Shown in pieces: positions 34,040 through 42,872 of a stretch of DNA of 64,000 bases. The translations under genes and the position numbers were made by a program. Positions within the stretch are counted from its first letter, which is position 1. Each line of letters starts with the position of its first letter. The notes under the pieces were generated by a model, which was not told where the DNA came from, searched no databases, and worked only from the letters and a program-made list of their open reading frames with translations. Source of the stretch: Novosphingobium cyanobacteriorum. Lineage in GTDB: Bacteria; Pseudomonadota; Alphaproteobacteria; Sphingomonadales; Sphingomonadaceae. The DNA is taken from the NCBI RefSeq assembly GCF_029436685.1, contig NZ_JAROCY010000005.1, positions 124,001 through 188,000 on the forward strand, given 5' to 3'.

Positions 34040-35635
34040 ATGAACCGCTTCGCCGCCCTGATCGATGCGCTGGTCTATACCCGCAGCCGCAACGGCAAGC
34101 TGGACCTGCTGGCTCAATACCTGCGCGAAACGCCCGATCCTGACCGCGGCTGGGCGCTGGCGGCGCTGACCGACGGGCTCGATTTCCCGGCGGTGAAGGC
34201 CTCCACGATCCGCGCCTTGATGGCCGAGCGGGTGGACGAGATCCTGTGGGGCCTGTCGCGCGATTATGTGGGCGATACCGCCGAAACCGCCAGCCTGCTC
34301 TGGCCCGAACCGCCGGTGCCGGCGGGACCGCCCCCAACGGTGGCCGAAGTGGTCGAAACCCTGTCTTCCGCCACGCGCGGCAATGCGGGGCCGCTTCTGG
34401 CCGGGCTGCTCGACAGGCTCGACGCCAATGGCCGCTATGCCCTGCTGAAGCTGGCGACCGGGGCGATGCGCATCGGCATCTCATCCCGCCTCGCCAAGGT
34501 CGCCTTCGCGCAGGCCTTTGGCGTGAATGTGGAAGAGGTGGAGGAATACTGGCACGGCCAGACCGCGCCCTATGCCGCGCTGTTCCAGTGGGCCATCGGG
34601 CAGGCCGAACCGCCGCGCACAGACCTGCTGCCCCTGTTCCGCCCCTTCATGCTCGCCCACCCGCTGGAGGACGGCACCCGGCTGGACCTGGCCGACTATG
34701 CCGCCGAATGGAAGTGGGACGGCATCCGCGTGCAGCTGGTCAACGTGAACGGCGAAACCCGCGTCTATTCGCGCGGTGGGGACGACATTTCCGCCGCCTT
34801 CCCCGAAATTGCCGGCTCGCTCCCCTTCCCCGCCGTGCTCGATGGCGAGCTGCTGGTGCGGGGCAGCCACCAGGGCGGCGAGGCGGGCGGCGCGGCAAGC
34901 TTCAACGCGCTGCAGCAGCGGCTGGGGCGCAAGGTCGTTTCGAAGAAGATGCTGGAGGACTACCCGGCCTTCGTGCGGCTCTACGATGTGCTGATCGATG
35001 GCGATGAAGACCTGCGTCAGCGCCCTTGGAGCGAGCGTAGACCCCGTCTCGAGGCGCTTCAGCCCCGTCTCAACCCGTCTCAGTATGACCTCAGTGAGGT
35101 GATTTCCGCCCCGGATTGGGACGCCCTGACCGAAATCCGCGCCCGCGCGCGCGACGAGGCGATCGAGGGGCTGATGCTCAAGCGCCGCGATTCGCCCTAT
35201 GTGGCGGGCCGGCGGACGGGCCTGTGGTACAAGTGGAAGCGTGATCCGCTGACCGTGGACTGCGTGCTGATGTACGCCCAGCGCGGCAGCGGCAAGCGCA
35301 GCAGCTTTCATTCGGACTTCACCTTCGGCTGCTGGAACGGCGATCCTGATGCCGGGGCGGAGCTGCTGCCGGTGGGCAAGGCTTACTTCGGGTTCACCGA
35401 CAACGAGTTGAAATGGCTTGATTCCTGGGTGCGCCAGCACACAACCGGTCGCTTCGGCCCGGTGCGCGAGGTGGAGAAGGCGCTGGTGCTGGAAGTGGCG
35501 TTCGACAGCGTGCACCTGAGCAAGCGGCACAAGTCCGGCCTTGCCATGCGCTTTCCCCGCATATCGCGCATCCGCAGCGACAAGCCCGCGCATGAGGCGG
35601 ACCGGATCGAGACCCTGCGCGCGCTGGCGACTTGA
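34040..35635 (+). CDS. ATP-dependent DNA ligase (exonuclease-associated type)
   Basis: This 531-residue ligase has an N-terminal helical DNA-binding domain (1-190) and a nucleotidyltransferase domain with the adenylated lysine in EWKWDGIRVQ (Lys225). Further ligase motifs are YSRGGDDIS, VLDGELL and EGLMLKRRDSPY. The OB domain begins around YKWKRDPLTVD. It seals nicks using ATP, unlike the main NAD-dependent LigA. A stretch near 35040-35100 repeats CGTCTC three times but stays in frame. Its stop lies inside an FNR/FixK-like box. Confidence 0.95.
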   Translation: MNRFAALIDALVYTRSRNGKLDLLAQYLRETPDPDRGWALAALTDGLDFPAVKASTIRALMAERVDEILWGLSRDYVGDTAETASLLWPEPPVPAGPPPTVAEVVETLSSATRGNAGPLLAGLLDRLDANGRYALLKLATGAMRIGISSRLAKVAFAQAFGVNVEEVEEYWHGQTAPYAALFQWAIGQAEPPRTDLLPLFRPFMLAHPLEDGTRLDLADYAAEWKWDGIRVQLVNVNGETRVYSRGGDDISAAFPEIAGSLPFPAVLDGELLVRGSHQGGEAGGAASFNALQQRLGRKVVSKKMLEDYPAFVRLYDVLIDGDEDLRQRPWSERRPRLEALQPRLNPSQYDLSEVISAPDWDALTEIRARARDEAIEGLMLKRRDSPYVAGRRTGLWYKWKRDPLTVDCVLMYAQRGSGKRSSFHSDFTFGCWNGDPDAGAELLPVGKAYFGFTDNELKWLDSWVRQHTTGRFGPVREVEKALVLEVAFDSVHLSKRHKSGLAMRFPRISRIRSDKPAHEADRIETLRALAT

Positions 35636-35645
35636 CCTGGATCAA
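35632..35645 (+). promoter_or_regulatory. FNR/FixK/CRP-type half-palindrome upstream of the hemoglobin gene
   Basis: TTGAC-CTGG-ATCAA matches the FNR/FixK consensus TTGAT-N4-ATCAA at 9 of 10 positions. It overlaps the stop of the ligase gene and lies 67 bases before the hemoglobin start. A possible -10 (TGCTAG) is near 35665. Oxygen-responsive activation is plausible but unproven. Confidence 0.55.
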
Positions 35646-35711
35646 ACACCCTTTCCGGGGACACTGCTAGGCCACAGGAGTACCGATCCCTTTTCCCGGA
35701 GTTTCAAGACC

Positions 35712-36122
35712 TTGGCCACCCAAGCCGAAACCGCCGCTGCGCCGATGACCACCCCCTATGAGCGGATCGGCGGCATCGCGGTGCTGCGCGCGATCACCGA
35801 CCGGTTCTATGACCTGATGGAGCAGGACCCGGCCTTTGCCGAGCTGCGCGCGATGCACGCGCCCGACCTTGCCCCAATGCGCGCATCGCTGCCGTCTTTC
35901 CTTGCCGGATGGGCCGGCGGCCCGCGTGACTGGTGGGAGGCGAACCCCGGCAAGTGCATGATGTCCATGCACAAACCCTTCCCCATAGATCGCCAGACCG
36001 CCACCCAGTGGGCAGAAGCCATGTGCCATGCCATTGCCGACGTCGCCCCGGCGGACACGGAAATCGCCAATGCGCTGGCCGATATGCTGACGCAGATGGC
36101 CACGGGAATGGCGCGAGGCTGA
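35712..36122 (+). CDS. Truncated hemoglobin (group II-like)
   Basis: The roughly 136-residue globin has the truncated fold: TPYERIGGIAVLRAITDRFYDLMEQ, then FLAGWAGGPRDWW. The likely proximal heme histidine is in MSMHKPFPI. The GWxGGP and H.PFPI motifs match group II proteins, which bind oxygen or nitric oxide. The start is taken as TTG 35712, with GGAG 10 bases upstream; ATG 35745 would give the compact 125-residue form. The FNR-like box upstream fits a role in low-oxygen or NO response. Confidence 0.88.
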   Translation: MATQAETAAAPMTTPYERIGGIAVLRAITDRFYDLMEQDPAFAELRAMHAPDLAPMRASLPSFLAGWAGGPRDWWEANPGKCMMSMHKPFPIDRQTATQWAEAMCHAIADVAPADTEIANALADMLTQMATGMARG

Positions 36123-36180
36123 TTGTCATTACGGCACCGGCCCGCTTTCAAGCGCGGGGAACACCCGTTAGACCAATCCC

Positions 36181-36819
36181 GTGATCCGCTATGACCGCAC
36201 CCGCCGCCGCTTTGCCATCGCGCTCGCCGCGATGGCCGGGTTCGTCGATGCGGTGGGGTTCCTTTCGGCGGACGGCTATTTCGTCTCGTTCATGTCGGGC
36301 AACACCACGCGGCTGGGGGTGGCGCTGGGCACCGATCCGGCGCGGGCGTTGATCCCGGCGTTGCTGATCGGCGGCTTCCTGTGCGGGGTGACCGGGGGCG
36401 CGCTGCTGTCGCTGCGGGCCGGGCGATACCGCAAGCCGGCGGTGGTTGGGCTGGTCGCGGCGCTGTTGCTGGCCGCCGCCGCCCTGCGCGCGGCGGGGCT
36501 GGAACTGGCGATGCTGGCCGGGCTGGTCATGGCGATGGGCGCGATCAACAACACCTTTCAGCGCGGGGGCGAGGTGACCGTGGGGCTCACCTACATGACC
36601 GGGGCGCTGGTCAAGCTGGGCCAGGGGCTGGCGCTTTGGCTTTCCGGCAAGGGCGATGCGGGCTGGACCGCGTGGGGCACGCTGTGGGCGGGGCTGCTTT
36701 CAGGCGCGGTGCTGGGCGCCTTCCTGCAGGACCGGCTTCCGCTGGGCTGCCTGTGGATTGCCGCAGGCTGGGCGGTGCTGATGACCGCCCTCGCCCTGCG
36801 GATCCCCTCCGATTCCTAA
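36181..36819 (+). CDS. DUF1275 (YoaK-like) membrane protein
   Basis: The 212-residue protein starts at GTG 36181 and has about six membrane helices. The family motif FVDAVGFLSADGYFVSFMSG, with NTTRLG after it, is followed by an INNTFQRGG segment. Function is unknown; transport has been proposed for the family. Its TAA overlaps the TAG of the convergent SDR gene by two bases. Confidence 0.88.
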   Translation: MIRYDRTRRRFAIALAAMAGFVDAVGFLSADGYFVSFMSGNTTRLGVALGTDPARALIPALLIGGFLCGVTGGALLSLRAGRYRKPAVVGLVAALLLAAAALRAAGLELAMLAGLVMAMGAINNTFQRGGEVTVGLTYMTGALVKLGQGLALWLSGKGDAGWTAWGTLWAGLLSGAVLGAFLQDRLPLGCLWIAAGWAVLMTALALRIPSDS

Positions 36820-37565
36820 AGGTGCATGCCGCCCGAGGCTTCGATCACCTGCCCGGTGACCCATGCGCCGTCCGGTCCCGCCAGCATTGCCGCTACGCGC
36901 GCGATATCATCGGGCTGGCCCACCCGCTTCAGCGCGGCGACGCTGGCCAGGAAATCGACAGTGGCGGGATCGTTGAACAGGTCCGGCGCGAAATCGGTGA
37001 TCGTGGCGCCGGGGGCGATGGCATTCACCGTGATCCCCCGCGCGCCGAGTTCCGCCGCCATTGACCGGGTGAAATGGTTGATCGCCGCCTTGGTCATCGC
37101 ATAGGCCACGCACGAGGGATAGGCGACCTGCGCCACCATAGACGACAGGTTCACGATCCGCCCGCCATCGCGCAGCCGCGAAAGCGCGGCGCGGGTGACG
37201 AAGAACGGCCCCTTGGCATTCACGCGGAACTGGCTGTCGAACAGGGCTTCATCGGTTTCCGCCAGCGTGGCCATGCTGCCGATCCCGGCGTTGTTGATCA
37301 GGATGTCCAGCCCGTCTGTCTGCGCATCGAAGGCGGTGAACATCGCCTCGATCTGCGCGGGATCGCCGACATCGGCCTGCAGCGCAAAGGCGCTGCCGCC
37401 GTGGGCAACGATTTGCGCCACCACATCATCGGCAGCCGCGCGATCGCTGCGATAGTTCACGGCCACGCACGCGCCATCCGCCGCCAGCCGCAGCGCCACG
37501 GCGCGGCCGATTCCGCGCGATCCGCCGGTTACGAGCGCGGTCTTGCCCGCAAGTTGCTTTGCCAT
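36816..37565 (-). CDS. SDR family oxidoreductase
   Basis: The 249-residue short-chain dehydrogenase has the NADP-type glycine motif TGGSRGIGRAVAL and NNAG. The catalytic Ser is in NLSSMVAQVAYPS and the Tyr-Lys pair in YAMTK. The sequence resembles 3-oxoacyl-ACP reductase-like SDRs (FabG type), but the substrate is not predictable. The start ATG 37565 follows GGGAATGGC. A 21-residue upstream extension is unlikely. It is a single gene, downstream of nothing obvious. Confidence 0.92.
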   Translation of the reverse strand: MAKQLAGKTALVTGGSRGIGRAVALRLAADGACVAVNYRSDRAAADDVVAQIVAHGGSAFALQADVGDPAQIEAMFTAFDAQTDGLDILINNAGIGSMATLAETDEALFDSQFRVNAKGPFFVTRAALSRLRDGGRIVNLSSMVAQVAYPSCVAYAMTKAAINHFTRSMAAELGARGITVNAIAPGATITDFAPDLFNDPATVDFLASVAALKRVGQPDDIARVAAMLAGPDGAWVTGQVIEASGGMHL

Positions 37566-37648
37566 GCCATTCCCTTTTGCGATTGCCCGCGCAGGGTAGA
37601 AGCAGGGGGCAAACCGGCAAGCGGACAAAAGACTAGGCTCGGCGATCC

Positions 37649-37930
37649 TTAATCAGGCAGTTTCAGCAGCTTGTCCCGCGAAGTTGCGCCGCGCAACAAC
37701 GCCACGCGAGATGGTGCAACGCCCAAGGCGGTGGCGACCATTTCAAGGACCGCGGCGGTGGCCTTGCCATCCTCGGGCTTGGTGCGGACCTTCACGCTGA
37801 CCCTGCCATCGGCGATCTCGATCCCCTCGCTCTTCGCGCCCGGGGTGACGCGCACCGCCAGCCGGCCTTCGCCATCGGCCAGCGCGCGCAACGCTTCGGG
37901 CGCAGGGAGCGAGAGTCTAGGCTTCGCCAA
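37649..37930 (-). CDS. DUF167 (YggU) family protein
   Basis: This 93-residue protein has the DUF167 pattern: LAVRVTPGAKSEGIEIADG, then VSVKVRTKPEDGKATAAVLEMVATALG and LLRGATSRDKLLKL. The function of the family is unknown. The start is likely TTG 37930, which overlaps the end of the carbonic anhydrase gene by 14 bases; no ATG or GTG gives a normal length. It is probably co-transcribed with that gene. Confidence 0.85.
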   Translation of the reverse strand: MAKPRLSLPAPEALRALADGEGRLAVRVTPGAKSEGIEIADGRVSVKVRTKPEDGKATAAVLEMVATALGVAPSRVALLRGATSRDKLLKLPD

Positions 37931-38471
37931 GGGCAGCCTTGTGCGCCTGGCCGTTGCGGACATAGTGCGCCACGCCCTGCTGCATGTCGGCCAGCGCCGC
38001 ATCGGTCAGATCGCGCATATAGGCGGCCGGGCGACCGCCCCACAGCTGGCGCGAACCGACACGCTTGCCCGGCGTGAGCATGGCACCGGCGGCCAGCATG
38101 CCATCGCTTTCGATCACGCAGGCGTTCATCACCGTGGCCGACAGGCCGACGAAGCCGCGATCGTGGATGGTGCAGCCGTGGATCATCGCCAGATGCCCCA
38201 CCAGCACGTCATCGCCGATGATCGTAGGAAAGCCTTCGGGATGCTTCGGGTCAGGGCTGTCACAATGGATCACCGTGCCGTCCTGGATATTGCTGCGCGC
38301 ACCGATGACGATGCGGTTCACATCGCCGCGCAGCACGCAGTTGTACCAGATCGATGCCTCGGGCCCGATCTCGACATCGCCGATGATCCGGCAGCCCGGC
38401 GCGATGAAGGCGCTTTCGTGAATGCGCGGCGTCTTGCCGTGGATGCTGGCGATGGTGACGTCATGGCGCAT
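37917..38471 (-). CDS. Gamma-carbonic anhydrase family protein
   Basis: This 184-residue left-handed beta-helix protein of the gamma-CA/PaaY/YrdA family has hexapeptide repeats (IHESAFIAPGCRIIGDVEIG). Three metal-binding histidines are in VIHCDSPDPKH, GHLAMIHGCTIHD. Length is typical of short single-domain members. Some are carbonic anhydrases; others are thioesterase-like or of unknown activity. The start ATG 38471 follows AAAGGAAAA upstream. It precedes the DUF167 gene in an overlapping pair. Confidence 0.92.
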   Translation of the reverse strand: MRHDVTIASIHGKTPRIHESAFIAPGCRIIGDVEIGPEASIWYNCVLRGDVNRIVIGARSNIQDGTVIHCDSPDPKHPEGFPTIIGDDVLVGHLAMIHGCTIHDRGFVGLSATVMNACVIESDGMLAAGAMLTPGKRVGSRQLWGGRPAAYMRDLTDAALADMQQGVAHYVRNGQAHKAALGEA

Positions 38472-38487
38472 GTATTTTCCTTTTCCT

Positions 38488-39033
38488 TCAATATTTTGGT
38501 CGAGCGGCGGCATAGACCACATGGCGCAGCAGCGGGCTGTCCGCGGGCAGCGCGGGATGATCGAAATCCAGCCCGGGCAGGTGACGCATGCCGAGCCGTT
38601 CCATCAGGCCCCGTGACCGCACATTGCCCGGCACCGTCATCGCCCAGATCGCATCGCTGGCAAGCTGCGCAAACCCCCAGTCGAGCGCGGCCTGTGCCGC
38701 TTCACGCGCATAGCCGTGGCCCCAGGCGTGGTGCGCCAGGCGCCAGCCGATCTCGATCCGCCCGTGCAGCGGCGTGCCTTCCGGGCCGGGCTTCAAGCCG
38801 CAGAAACCAAGGAACGCGCCGTCCGCAAGCCGCTCCAGCGCCCAGAAGCAGTGGCCCAGTTCAACAGACAGCGCATGTTGCCTCTGGATGCCCGCTTCCA
38901 CCTCGGCACGCGATTGCAGGGGGCCGAGAAACGCCATGACCCGCGGATCGCGCCCCATCGCATGGAAGGGTTCGACATCGCCATCCCGCCAATCACGCAA
39001 GGCAAGCCGGGCCGTTTCCAGCCGGAAGGTCAT
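38488..39033 (-). CDS. GNAT family N-acetyltransferase
   Basis: The 181-residue RimJ/RimL-type acetyltransferase starts MTFRLETARLALRDWRDGD. It has an acetyl-CoA loop region around HHAWGHGYAREAAQAAL and the C-terminal VPGNVRSRGLMERLGM segment. The start overlaps the hemB stop by 4 bases (ATGA), so it is co-transcribed with hemB. Its substrate is unknown. Confidence 0.88.
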   Translation of the reverse strand: MTFRLETARLALRDWRDGDVEPFHAMGRDPRVMAFLGPLQSRAEVEAGIQRQHALSVELGHCFWALERLADGAFLGFCGLKPGPEGTPLHGRIEIGWRLAHHAWGHGYAREAAQAALDWGFAQLASDAIWAMTVPGNVRSRGLMERLGMRHLPGLDFDHPALPADSPLLRHVVYAAARPKY

Positions 39034-40025
39034 GCCCCCAGCAGGCGCGCCGCGTGGAGGGCGTGATAGGTGAGCACGCCCGAGCAGCCCGCGCGCTTGA
39101 ACGCCAGCAGCGTTTCCAGCACCAGCCCGTTCCGATCGCCCGCGCCGGCAGCCACCGCTGCCTCGATCATCGCGTATTCGCCACTCACCTGATAGGCGAA
39201 GACCGGCACGCCGAAGGTTTCCTTCACGCGCACCGCGATATCGAGATAGGGCAGACCGGGCTTGACCATCACGCTGTCCGCGCCCTCGGCCAGATCGGAC
39301 TCCACTTCGCGCAGCGCTTCCTCGGCATTGCCGGGATCCATCTGGTAGGTCTTCTTGTCACCCTTCAGCAGCCCGCTGGAGCCCACCGCATCGCGGAACG
39401 GGCCATAGAAGGCGCTGGCGTACTTGGCGGCATAGGACATGATCTGCACGTTGACGTGGCCGTTGCCCTCAAGCGCCTCGCGAATCAGGCCGATGCGGCC
39501 GTCCATCATGTCAGACGGCGCGATCACGTCGGCCCCGGCCGCGGCCTGGTTCAGGCTCTGCCCCACCAGCACCTCGACCGTGGCATCGTTCAGCACATAA
39601 CCGGCCTCGTCGATCAGCCCATCCTGCCCATGGCTGGTATAGGGATCGAGCGCAACGTCGGTCAGCACGCCGATATCGTCACCACACGCATCCTTGATCG
39701 CGCGGATGGCGCGGCACATCAGGTTGTCGGGGTTCAGCGCTTCCTTGCCATCGTGGCTGCGGCGATCGGGCTGGGTGTTGGGAAACAGCGCGAGGCAGGG
39801 GATGCCTGCGGCCACCGCTTCCTTCGCGCGCGCAACGATGCCGTCCACCGACCAGCGCGAGACGCCGGGCAGCGAGGCGATGGGCTGCTCCACACCGCTG
39901 CCTTCGGTAACGAACAGCGGCCAGATCAGGTCTGCCGGGGTGACCAGCACCTCACGATGCAGGGCGCGGCTCCAGGCAGTGGCGCGGGTGCGGCGCAGGC
40001 GAAGCAGGGGATAGGGTGCAGTCAT
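39030..40025 (-). CDS. hemB: Delta-aminolevulinic acid dehydratase (porphobilinogen synthase)
   Basis: The 331-residue enzyme joins two 5-aminolevulinate molecules into porphobilinogen for heme and related tetrapyrroles. The Schiff-base lysine is in SVMVKPGLPYLD. The second active-site Lys is in SYAAKYASAFYGPFRDA. The metal region is TDVALDPYTSHGQDG. This Asp-rich metal pattern, without the zinc cysteines, is of the Mg-dependent type. The start is ATG 40025; upstream sequence in frame belongs to another gene. A GNAT gene is coupled downstream. Confidence 0.96.
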   Translation of the reverse strand: MTAPYPLLRLRRTRATAWSRALHREVLVTPADLIWPLFVTEGSGVEQPIASLPGVSRWSVDGIVARAKEAVAAGIPCLALFPNTQPDRRSHDGKEALNPDNLMCRAIRAIKDACGDDIGVLTDVALDPYTSHGQDGLIDEAGYVLNDATVEVLVGQSLNQAAAGADVIAPSDMMDGRIGLIREALEGNGHVNVQIMSYAAKYASAFYGPFRDAVGSSGLLKGDKKTYQMDPGNAEEALREVESDLAEGADSVMVKPGLPYLDIAVRVKETFGVPVFAYQVSGEYAMIEAAVAAGAGDRNGLVLETLLAFKRAGCSGVLTYHALHAARLLGA

Positions 40026-40074
40026 GGCGCGAAGGGTTAGGCCCTTGGCGCGCGCCTCGCAACGGTTTCCCGTC

Positions 40075-41673
40075 TCAACGCGCGAGCGTACCCGTGCGCA
40101 GCGAGGTGAGCGCCTGCAGCCGTGCCTTGAAGGCGGCAATCTGGCCGGGATCGACAGCGCGCCGTTGCGCCAGGAAGCGCACCGACATCGGATCGACCAC
40201 CCGCCCGCCGCGATAGACTTCGTAATGCAGGTGCGGGCCGGTGGAGAGGCCGGTGGAGCCGACATAGCCGATCACCTGTCCGCGCCGAACGCCTGATCCC
40301 GGCGAGACGGCAATGCGGCTGAGATGGCCATAACCGCTGGCAATGCCGCCGCCGTGTTCCAGCCGCACATAGTTGCCGTGACCGCCGTGCCAGCCGGCAT
40401 AGGACACCGTGCCATCGGTGACGGCATAGACCGGCGACCCCCAGGCCGCGCCGAAATCGATGCCGGCGTGCATCCGCACGAAACCGAGGATCGGATGGCG
40501 GCGCATGCCGAACAGCGAGGTGATGCGCCCGGCCACCGGCGCGCCGAGCGCGGATTCCTGCGCCTGCCCGGCGCCGGTCATGTCTGCCAGCGTCTCGAAC
40601 CCGCCGTCCTGCCCCCAGCGCAGCATCTGCACCTGCGGCTGGCCGCCGCGCACGATGCCGGCATAGAGCAGATCGCCCGCCTGCCCCTGCCCATCGGCGG
40701 CGCGCCGGTATTGCACCACCAGGTCGAATTCGTCTGTGGGGGCAATCTCCTCGAACGGAAGCGCCTGATCGATTGCGCGCAGGTAATCCTGCACGGTTTC
40801 GGGGGGAGCGCCGGCCGCACGGGCAGAGCGATAGAGGCTGGCGCCAACGATGCCGCGAATGCGCAGCGGCGTGGTGTCCACCGGAATGGCGGTGCGCGCC
40901 AGCGAAAGGCCGCCACCGTTGCGCCGGATATCCAGCGCGAGGTCGAACCTGGGGCGAAAGCTGATGGCATCGAGCGGGCGCGGCACCGAAGGCCCGCTGC
41001 GCTGGCCAAGCGTGATGGCGAAGCGGGTGCCCGAGGGGATCTGGTCCAGCGGCATGGCCTGCTGCACCATCGCCGCCACCTGGCCGGCATCGCCAGCGCC
41101 GATTCCCGCACGCTGCAGCATGCGCGGCAGGCTGTCGTTCTCGCCCAACATGGCGGTGAGCTGGATGGTTGGCCGTTCGGGCGCATTGTCGAGCCGCGCG
41201 ACCATGGTATTGGCGGCGAAGTGGCGGCCCTGCGTGGCGCCATCGGTCCACGGTTGCAGCGTCTGCGCGCGGAATTCGGCGCGTGCGGCGTCAGTCAACG
41301 GCGGCAGAGGGGCAGCTTCTAGCGGGGCGGCAGAGGGCCACAGCACCAGCGCGATGACCACCAGCGCCACCAGCATGGCCAGCTCGCGAAACCAGCGGGC
41401 ACTGCCGACATCCTCGGCCAGATCGGGCGAGGGAAGGTGGCGCGCGGCCCATGCCTCGGCCTTGCGGCACCAGGCATCCCACCTGCGCGCAAGCGGATGG
41501 GGGTGATCGCGCAGCGACGGCTTGGGCGCAGGTGCTGGATGGGGTTCGGCGGATTTGATGATGGGCGCACGGCGCGCGCCGAACGCGGGACCGCGCGCAC
41601 GGCCGAAGGTCATGCCTGCCGGCACGCCCGCCTGCATCGCCAGTTCGTCGCGAGGCCCCAACACGTCCTGCAC
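40075..41673 (-). CDS. M23 family metallopeptidase (large, membrane-anchored)
   Basis: The 532-residue protein has a basic, Pro-rich cytoplasmic N-terminus of about 95 residues, then one membrane helix (about 97-115). A large periplasmic region follows, including an OapA/LysM-like part (IQLTAMLGENDSLPRMLQRA). The C-terminal M23 domain (about 385-505) keeps its zinc ligands: MHAGIDFG (HxxxD) and GPHLHYEV (HxH). It should be an active peptidoglycan endopeptidase. It differs from the other two LytM-type genes in the window, one also active and one degenerate. Confidence 0.92.
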   Translation of the reverse strand: MQDVLGPRDELAMQAGVPAGMTFGRARGPAFGARRAPIIKSAEPHPAPAPKPSLRDHPHPLARRWDAWCRKAEAWAARHLPSPDLAEDVGSARWFRELAMLVALVVIALVLWPSAAPLEAAPLPPLTDAARAEFRAQTLQPWTDGATQGRHFAANTMVARLDNAPERPTIQLTAMLGENDSLPRMLQRAGIGAGDAGQVAAMVQQAMPLDQIPSGTRFAITLGQRSGPSVPRPLDAISFRPRFDLALDIRRNGGGLSLARTAIPVDTTPLRIRGIVGASLYRSARAAGAPPETVQDYLRAIDQALPFEEIAPTDEFDLVVQYRRAADGQGQAGDLLYAGIVRGGQPQVQMLRWGQDGGFETLADMTGAGQAQESALGAPVAGRITSLFGMRRHPILGFVRMHAGIDFGAAWGSPVYAVTDGTVSYAGWHGGHGNYVRLEHGGGIASGYGHLSRIAVSPGSGVRRGQVIGYVGSTGLSTGPHLHYEVYRGGRVVDPMSVRFLAQRRAVDPGQIAAFKARLQALTSLRTGTLAR

Positions 41674-41821
41674 TTTCCCGTCGCCGTCCTAAGTCTTGCG
41701 GTTTCTGCAAGGGGCAGGGTTAATTCGGCGTAAACCCCTGCGCTTTCTTCTTGCGCACCACGGTAGCCAGTGCGCCCCGGCTTGGCTATCCTGCGCGCCG
41801 ATCGGGGAGACCATTGGCGGC

Positions 41822-42868
41822 ATGAATGACGGGCAGGTTCTGGGCGAGGCGGTGCAGGCCGGGCTGACGGCGCGCGTGGTTGAGCCCCATGCGGGCGAAG
41901 ATGCCGCTGGGGATGCGGGGCACACCCACGAGAGCGCCTGCCTGAACTGCGGCACGCCGCTGGTGGGCAGCCATTGCCACGCCTGCGGCCAGGCGGCGCA
42001 CGTCCACCGCACGCTGGGCGCGTTCTTTCATGACCTGCTGCACGGGGTGTTCCATTTCGAAGGGAAGATCTGGCGCACCCTGCCGATGCTGGCGTGGCGG
42101 CCGGGGGACCTGACGCGGCGCTATATCGCGGGGCAGCGCGCCAGCTTCGTTTCCCCGCTGGCGCTGTTCCTGTTCAGCGCGTTCCTGTTCTTCGCCGTGT
42201 TCCACCAGACCGCGGGCGAGACCGAGTTCAACCCGGAAGTGACGCTGGGCATGAAGGACGGCGCCAAGGGCGAGGCGGCGGTGAAGGCCAAGATCGCCGA
42301 CCTGCAGAAGCAACGCGCGGCCGCCGTGAAGGCCGGGCAGGATATCGACGGCATCGACAGACAGATCGACACCCAGACCACCGCGCTTGACATCATGCAC
42401 GAGGTGAAGGCCCACGGCACCGACGAAGGAGGCAAGATCAGCGATGTGGAGGCGGTCAACCACGCCTTCGCCAAGATCCGCGCGAACCCCGGCCTCGCCG
42501 CCTACAAGGCACAGAGCTATGCCTACAAATACAGCTGGGCGCTGATCCCGATCTCGGTGCCTTTCCTGTGGCTGCTGTTCCCGTTCAGCCGCCGCTTCCA
42601 CCTGTATGACCACACCGTGTTCGTGACCTATTCGATAGCGTTCATGACCCTGCTGGGCTGCTTGATCATGCTGCTGGGCGCGCTCAATCAGGATTGGGCG
42701 GTAGGCCTGCTGCTGCTGGCGCCGCCGGTGCACATGTACCGGCAGCTGCGCGGGGCCTATGGCTGTTCAAGGGCGGGCGGGCTGGTGCGCGCCGCCGCGC
42801 TTTCGCTCTTCGCGTTCGTGGCGCTGCTGCTGTTCACCATGCTGGTGGCGGTGCAGACAGGCACCTGA
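41822..42868 (+). CDS. DUF3667 domain membrane protein
   Basis: The 348-residue protein has an N-terminal zinc-ribbon-like pair, CLNCGTPL and HCHACGQ (about residues 40-60). The DUF3667 segment HRTLGAFFHDLLHGVFHFEG with LPMLAWRPGDLTRRYIAGQR follows. There is one membrane helix, a charged coiled-coil insert of about 120 residues, and three or four C-terminal helices. Function is unknown. The start ATG 41822 is preferred; upstream residues in frame are not family-like. The start faces away from the M23 gene. Confidence 0.87.
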   Translation: MNDGQVLGEAVQAGLTARVVEPHAGEDAAGDAGHTHESACLNCGTPLVGSHCHACGQAAHVHRTLGAFFHDLLHGVFHFEGKIWRTLPMLAWRPGDLTRRYIAGQRASFVSPLALFLFSAFLFFAVFHQTAGETEFNPEVTLGMKDGAKGEAAVKAKIADLQKQRAAAVKAGQDIDGIDRQIDTQTTALDIMHEVKAHGTDEGGKISDVEAVNHAFAKIRANPGLAAYKAQSYAYKYSWALIPISVPFLWLLFPFSRRFHLYDHTVFVTYSIAFMTLLGCLIMLLGALNQDWAVGLLLLAPPVHMYRQLRGAYGCSRAGGLVRAAALSLFAFVALLLFTMLVAVQTGT

Positions 42869-42872
42869 AGTC

